Shown: piece after piece, positions 6,269 to 8,344 of the stretch
Numbering within the stretch: position 1 is the first letter of the stretch
How the letters are laid out: each line of letters opens with the position of its first letter
Origin: JBOGEN01 sp050743265
GTDB lineage: Bacteria > Actinomycetota > Actinomycetes > JBOGEN01
Reading direction: 5' to 3'
Length of the DNA: 8,344 nucleotides
Assembly (NCBI GenBank): GCA_050743265.1
Contig: JBOGEN010000027.1
Coordinates: 1 to 8,344 of the forward strand
Notes under the pieces: generated by a model
What the model was told of the DNA's origin: nothing
Seen by the model: only the letters and a program-made list of their open reading frames with translations
Databases searched by the model: none
Position numbers and translations under genes: made by a program

Positions 6269-6979
6269 TCAGTGCTCGTGCGCCGGCTCGCGGGCCTTGT
6301 CCTTGTCCTTGGGGGGGAGCACGAACCGGTAGCCGACGTTGCGGACGGTGCCGATGAGCGCCTCGTGCTCGGCGCCGAGCTTGGCGCGCAACCGGCGGAC
6401 GTGCACGTCGACCGTCCGCGTGCCACCGAAGTAGTCGTATCCCCAGACCTCCTGGAGCAGCTGGGCGCGGGTGAACACCCGGCCGGGGTGCTGCGCGAGG
6501 TGCTTGAGCAGCTCGAACTCCTTGAACGTGAGGTCGAGCACGCGACCCTTGACCTTCGCGGTGTACGTGGCCTCGTCGATGACCACCTCGCCGGTACGGA
6601 TCTCGCCGGGGTCGTCCTCGTCGGCCGCGTCCTGCCGCCCGAGGGACAGCCGCAGCCGCGCCTCCACCTCGGCCGGCCCGGCGGTGTCGAGCAGGATGTC
6701 GTCCACCTCCCAGTCGGCGGTGACCGCGGCGAGGCCTCCCTCGGTGGTGACGAGCAGCAGCGGCGCGTCCAGGCCGGTGGTGCGCAGCAGGCGGCACAGG
6801 CTGCGAACCTGGGGGAGGTCGCGCCGGCCGTCCACCAGGACGATGTCCGCGGGCGGGGCGTCGACGAGCGCGCTGGCCTCGGCGGGAGCCACTCTGACCT
6901 GGTGCAACAGCAGGCCGAGCGACGGCAGCACCTCGGCGGACGGCTGCAGCGCGTTCGTGAGCAGCAGCAGGGCGCTCAC
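6269..6979 (-). CDS. glnR: GlnR, orphan OmpR-family nitrogen regulator
   Basis: GlnR controls nitrogen assimilation genes (glnA, amtB, nir and others) in many actinobacteria. The 236-residue protein has an N-terminal receiver-like domain (1-115) and a C-terminal winged helix (about 127-222). LLLLTNALQPS (4-14), DGRRDLPQVRSLC (50-62), TEGGLAAVTADW (79-90) and DTAGPAEVEARLRL (98-111) match GlnR as I recall it from Streptomyces. The DNA-binding part reads TFKEFELLKHLAQHPGRVFT (151-170) and GTRTVDVHVRRLRAKLG (186-202). The receiver is atypical: D50 is kept, but the usual N-terminal acidic pair is replaced by leucines and TN, and the conserved lysine is missing, fitting phosphorylation-independent control. 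No sensor kinase gene is adjacent. I chose the GTG at 6979, not the one at 6988, because GGGAGG then sits 8 nt upstream and D50 aligns. The tail after the winged helix is short and charged. Confidence 0.9.
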   Translation of the reverse strand: MSALLLLTNALQPSAEVLPSLGLLLHQVRVAPAEASALVDAPPADIVLVDGRRDLPQVRSLCRLLRTTGLDAPLLLVTTEGGLAAVTADWEVDDILLDTAGPAEVEARLRLSLGRQDAADEDDPGEIRTGEVVIDEATYTAKVKGRVLDLTFKEFELLKHLAQHPGRVFTRAQLLQEVWGYDYFGGTRTVDVHVRRLRAKLGAEHEALIGTVRNVGYRFVLPPKDKDKAREPAHEH

Positions 6980-6987
6980 CAGCGCCA

Positions 6988-6993
6988 CCTCCC
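6988..6993 (-). promoter_or_regulatory. Ribosome binding site deciding the glnR start
   Basis: GGGAGG on the minus strand lies 8 nt before the GTG at 6979 and overlaps the alternative GTG at 6988, which therefore cannot use it. This supports the shorter GlnR. Confidence 0.7.
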
Positions 6994-7007
6994 TTGGCCG
7001 TGGAGGC

Positions 7008-7013
7008 AGGATA
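7008..7013 (-). promoter_or_regulatory. Candidate -10 for glnR
   Basis: TATCCT on the minus strand fits TANNNT and would put the start of transcription near 7001, about 20 nt before the glnR GTG. No clear -35 is visible. The hydrolase start on the other strand is only 7 nt away, so the two divergent genes share a very compact control region (6980-7019). Confidence 0.35.
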
Positions 7014-7019
7014 GTCGGC

Positions 7020-7841
7020 GTGACCCACGCGATCTCGCCCGACCGTGGTCCTGACAGCCGGCCTGAGCCTCAGACCCCACCTCGGATCCAGCCGATCGGC
7101 CACCCGCGCCGGTGCCTGCTGCGGACCGCCGACGGCGTGGACGTCGACGCGGTGCACCTGCCCGAGCGCTCCGGTGGGCTCAGCCTGAGCATCGTCCTCG
7201 CGCACGGGTTCACCGGCTCCTGGCGGCGTCCGGCGGTGGCCGCGGTGGCGCGGTGGCTGTCCGCCGGCGCCGGCGTGGTCGGGTTCGACTTCCGCGGGCA
7301 CGGCGGTTCCGGTGGCGAGTCCACGGTGGGCGACCGTGAGGTTCTCGACGTGGACGCCGCGCTCGCCTGGGCGCGCGACCTCGGGTACGCCCGGGTGGTG
7401 ACGGTCGGCTTCTCGATGGGGGGCTCCGTGGTCGTACGCCACGCCGCCCTGCACGGCGGGGTGGACGGCGTGGTGTCCGTGAGCGCGCCAAGCCGCTGGT
7501 ACTACCGGGGCACGCCGGCGATGCGCCGGGTGCACTGGGTGGTGGAGACACCGGTCGGACGCGTGGTCGCCCACCGCCTGCTCCGGACTCGCGTCACGGG
7601 CACCGGCTGGGACCCGGTGCCGGAGCCGCCGACCGTGTGCGCCGCCCGGCTCGCCCCGGTCCCGCTGCTCGTCGTGCACGGCGACAGGGACGCGTACCTT
7701 CCGCTCGAGCACGCGCACGCGCTGGCCGACGCGGCCGGGGCGCACGGCACCCTGTGGGTCGAGCGTGGCTTCGGGCACGCGGAGGGTGCGATCAGCCCGG
7801 CCCTGGCCGGGCGCATCCTGGAGTGGGTGCGGCAGGCGTGA
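7020..7841 (+). CDS. Alpha/beta-fold hydrolase, substrate unknown
   Basis: This is a probable cytoplasmic serine hydrolase of 273 residues. After a Pro/Arg-rich N-terminus (1-30) come the oxyanion-hole motif LAHGFTGSW (60-68), GFDFRGHGGSGGES (88-101), the nucleophile elbow VGFSMGGS (129-136, catalytic S132), the acid in VVHGDRDAYLP (218-228, likely D224) and the base in GFGHAEG (250-256, H253). A cap-like stretch at about 157-205 is rich in Arg and Trp and would shape the pocket. No signal peptide or membrane segment is seen. The GTG start at 7020 has AGG 9 nt upstream (GGAGG at 7002-7006 is farther); the reading frame continues upstream through antisense glnR sequence, which is unlikely to be coding. 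It is divergent from glnR and followed 14 nt later by the MoaD-like gene, probably as an operon. The family is broad, so esterase, lipase or thioesterase activity cannot be told apart. Confidence 0.85.
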   Translation: MTHAISPDRGPDSRPEPQTPPRIQPIGHPRRCLLRTADGVDVDAVHLPERSGGLSLSIVLAHGFTGSWRRPAVAAVARWLSAGAGVVGFDFRGHGGSGGESTVGDREVLDVDAALAWARDLGYARVVTVGFSMGGSVVVRHAALHGGVDGVVSVSAPSRWYYRGTPAMRRVHWVVETPVGRVVAHRLLRTRVTGTGWDPVPEPPTVCAARLAPVPLLVVHGDRDAYLPLEHAHALADAAGAHGTLWVERGFGHAEGAISPALAGRILEWVRQA

Positions 7842-7843
7842 CC

Positions 7844-7850
7844 GAGGAGG
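7844..7850 (+). promoter_or_regulatory. Ribosome binding site deciding the MoaD-like start
   Basis: GAGGAGG lies 5 nt before the GTG at 7856. A rival in-frame GTG at 7838 overlaps the hydrolase stop in GTGA but lies upstream of this site, so the later start is favoured. Overlap-coupled initiation at 7838 would add six residues. Confidence 0.6.
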
Positions 7851-7855
7851 CGAGC

Positions 7856-8113
7856 GTGGCACGGGGCACGATCCGGTACTGGGCGGCGGCGAAGGCCGCG
7901 GCAGGGACGTCCGAGGAGCCGTACGCCGCCGGCACGCTCGCCGAGGCCCTGGACGCGGCTCGCGCCCGGCACCCGGAGCCGCGGTTCACCGACGTGCTGG
8001 CCCGGTGCTCGTACGTCGTCGACGGTGACCCGGTGGGCACGCGGTCGCACCAGGACGTCGCCCTGCCGGACGGCGCGGTGGTCGAGGTGCTCCCGCCCTT
8101 CGCCGGCGGCTGA
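7856..8113 (+). CDS. MoaD/ThiS-family sulfur carrier protein
   Basis: This is a small ubiquitin-like protein of 85 residues. It begins with a beta strand (GTIRYWAAAKAAAG, 4-17), followed by a helix rich in Ala (LAEALDAARARHP), the strand CSYVVDGDPVG, and DGAVVEVLPPFAGG at the C-terminus. The final Gly84-Gly85 is the diagnostic feature: in this family it is adenylated by a MoeB/ThiF-type enzyme and converted to a thiocarboxylate that donates sulfur. The PPFAGG ending most resembles MoaD, which supplies sulfur to molybdopterin synthase. No moaE, moeB, thiG or cysM partner lies nearby, so ThiS-like or CysO-like roles cannot be excluded and I give no symbol. It starts 14 nt after the hydrolase stop and is probably cotranscribed. 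Length is normal for the family. Confidence 0.85.
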   Translation: MARGTIRYWAAAKAAAGTSEEPYAAGTLAEALDAARARHPEPRFTDVLARCSYVVDGDPVGTRSHQDVALPDGAVVEVLPPFAGG

Positions 8114-8116
8114 CTG

Positions 8117-8182
8117 GGCAGGCTGCCGGGCCAGCATGGGCAGGCCACCGGGCCCGCACCGGCAGGCTGCGAGGATGCCCGG
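8117..8182. repeat. Degenerate 22-bp tandem repeat, three units
   Basis: GGCAGGC recurs at 8117, 8139 and 8161, exactly 22 bp apart. Units 1 and 2 match at 17 of 22 positions. Unit 3 matches unit 1 at all of its first 10 bases (GGCAGGCTGC) and then diverges; it contains the putative Shine-Dalgarno of the next gene and ends one base before its GTG. The array fills nearly the whole 69-nt gap between the MoaD-like stop and the next start. Its function is unknown. Confidence 0.5.
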
Positions 8183-8344
8183 GTGCCCGCCGCTCTCGCC
8201 CTCGCGGCCGTGGGCGTCCTCGTGCTCGCGGCGTACGCCGGCGTGGTCGTCCTGGCCCTGGCCACCGCGCTGCTCCAGGCGTGCGTGGTCGGGGTCTGGG
8301 TGCGGGCGACGCCGGTCGCGCACCCGCGCGGCACGAGCCTGCTG
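8183..8344 (+). CDS. Hypothetical membrane protein (N-terminal 54 codons)
   Basis: The reading frame is open from the GTG at 8183 to the window edge. A GAGGA at 8171-8175 lies 7 nt upstream. The visible 54 residues are strongly hydrophobic from position 3 to about 40 (ALALAAVGVLVLAAYAGVVV, then LALATALLQACVVGVWV), long enough for one long or two short membrane segments. A more polar stretch, RATPVAHPRGTSLL, follows. No family motif is visible. The gene follows the MoaD-like gene at 69 nt in the same direction and may belong to the same transcript. An ATG at 8174 is in another frame and gives no hydrophobic pattern, so I prefer the GTG. Confidence 0.6.
   Translation, partial: MPAALALAAVGVLVLAAYAGVVVLALATALLQACVVGVWVRATPVAHPRGTSLL

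Noticed and set aside
6471..7019. 183-residue N-terminal extension of the alpha/beta hydrolase
   Set aside because: The extension is entirely antisense to glnR and its upstream region and carries no domain; the GTG at 7020 gives a normal hydrolase length.
7016..7026. Single PHO-unit-like sequence (GGTCACGCCGA, minus strand) upstream of glnR
   Set aside because: Only one partial unit is present and neither neighbouring 11-mer continues it. PhoP control of glnR is known in Streptomyces, but this sequence does not show it.
4407..7862. A 1151-codon open frame on the minus strand across the nucleotidase and glnR
   Set aside because: It lies antisense to two strongly recognised genes, has low-complexity Arg/Ala/Gly/Pro-rich sequence without domains, and crosses the terminator hairpin. 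Long antisense frames are expected in very GC-rich DNA.
8114..8182. Possible terminator after the MoaD-like gene
   Set aside because: Several short GC arms can pair, but none forms a long perfect stem with a proper loop, and the next gene follows closely in the same direction.

Overview
This is a very GC-rich chromosomal window from an actinobacterium. GTG starts are common, third positions are strongly G/C, and a mycothiol synthase gene (mshD) is present, a trait confined to mycothiol-making Actinomycetia. The content and order (pstB-A-C-S, mshD, secreted 5'-nucleotidase, GlnR, hydrolase, MoaD-like protein, membrane protein) resemble, from memory, the Streptomyces coelicolor region around SCO4139-SCO4162. 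The organism need not be Streptomyces; GlnR and MshD differ enough to suggest another lineage, perhaps Micrococcales (a guess).

Layout. Bases 1-2906 (minus strand) hold the high-affinity phosphate ABC transporter operon pstS-pstC-pstA-pstB: substrate-binding lipoprotein, two permeases, and the first 21 codons of the ATPase. pstS/pstC and pstC/pstA overlap by 4 nt. The operon is preceded by a clear PHO box of two adjacent 11-nt direct repeats (3023-3044), a third unit further upstream and a candidate -10. Bases 3140-4123 (minus) are mshD. After a divergent intergenic region comes an exported metallophosphatase/5'-nucleotidase (4389-6119, plus). It ends in a convergent intergenic region with a perfect 17-bp hairpin, probably a two-way terminator shared with glnR (6269-6979, minus). 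Divergent from glnR are an alpha/beta hydrolase (7020-7841), a MoaD/ThiS-type sulfur carrier ending in Gly-Gly (7856-8113) and the start of a hydrophobic membrane protein (8183 to the window edge), all on the plus strand.

How the genes fit together. The exported nucleotidase would release phosphate from nucleotides outside the cell and PstSCAB would import it, so the two form a phosphate scavenging unit. A weaker PHO-box-like tandem (4211-4232) upstream of the nucleotidase suggests possible co-regulation. GlnR is the nitrogen master regulator of many actinobacteria, so phosphate and nitrogen control genes lie together. MshD (thiol redox) and the hydrolase/MoaD pair look like conserved neighbours rather than parts of the same pathway.

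I found no mobile element, CRISPR array, tRNA or rRNA, and no sign of an undescribed multi-gene system. The notable signals are regulatory: the PHO boxes, a hairpin abutting the mshD start, tandem hairpins in the convergent region, and a degenerate 22-bp repeat ending exactly at the last gene's start codon.
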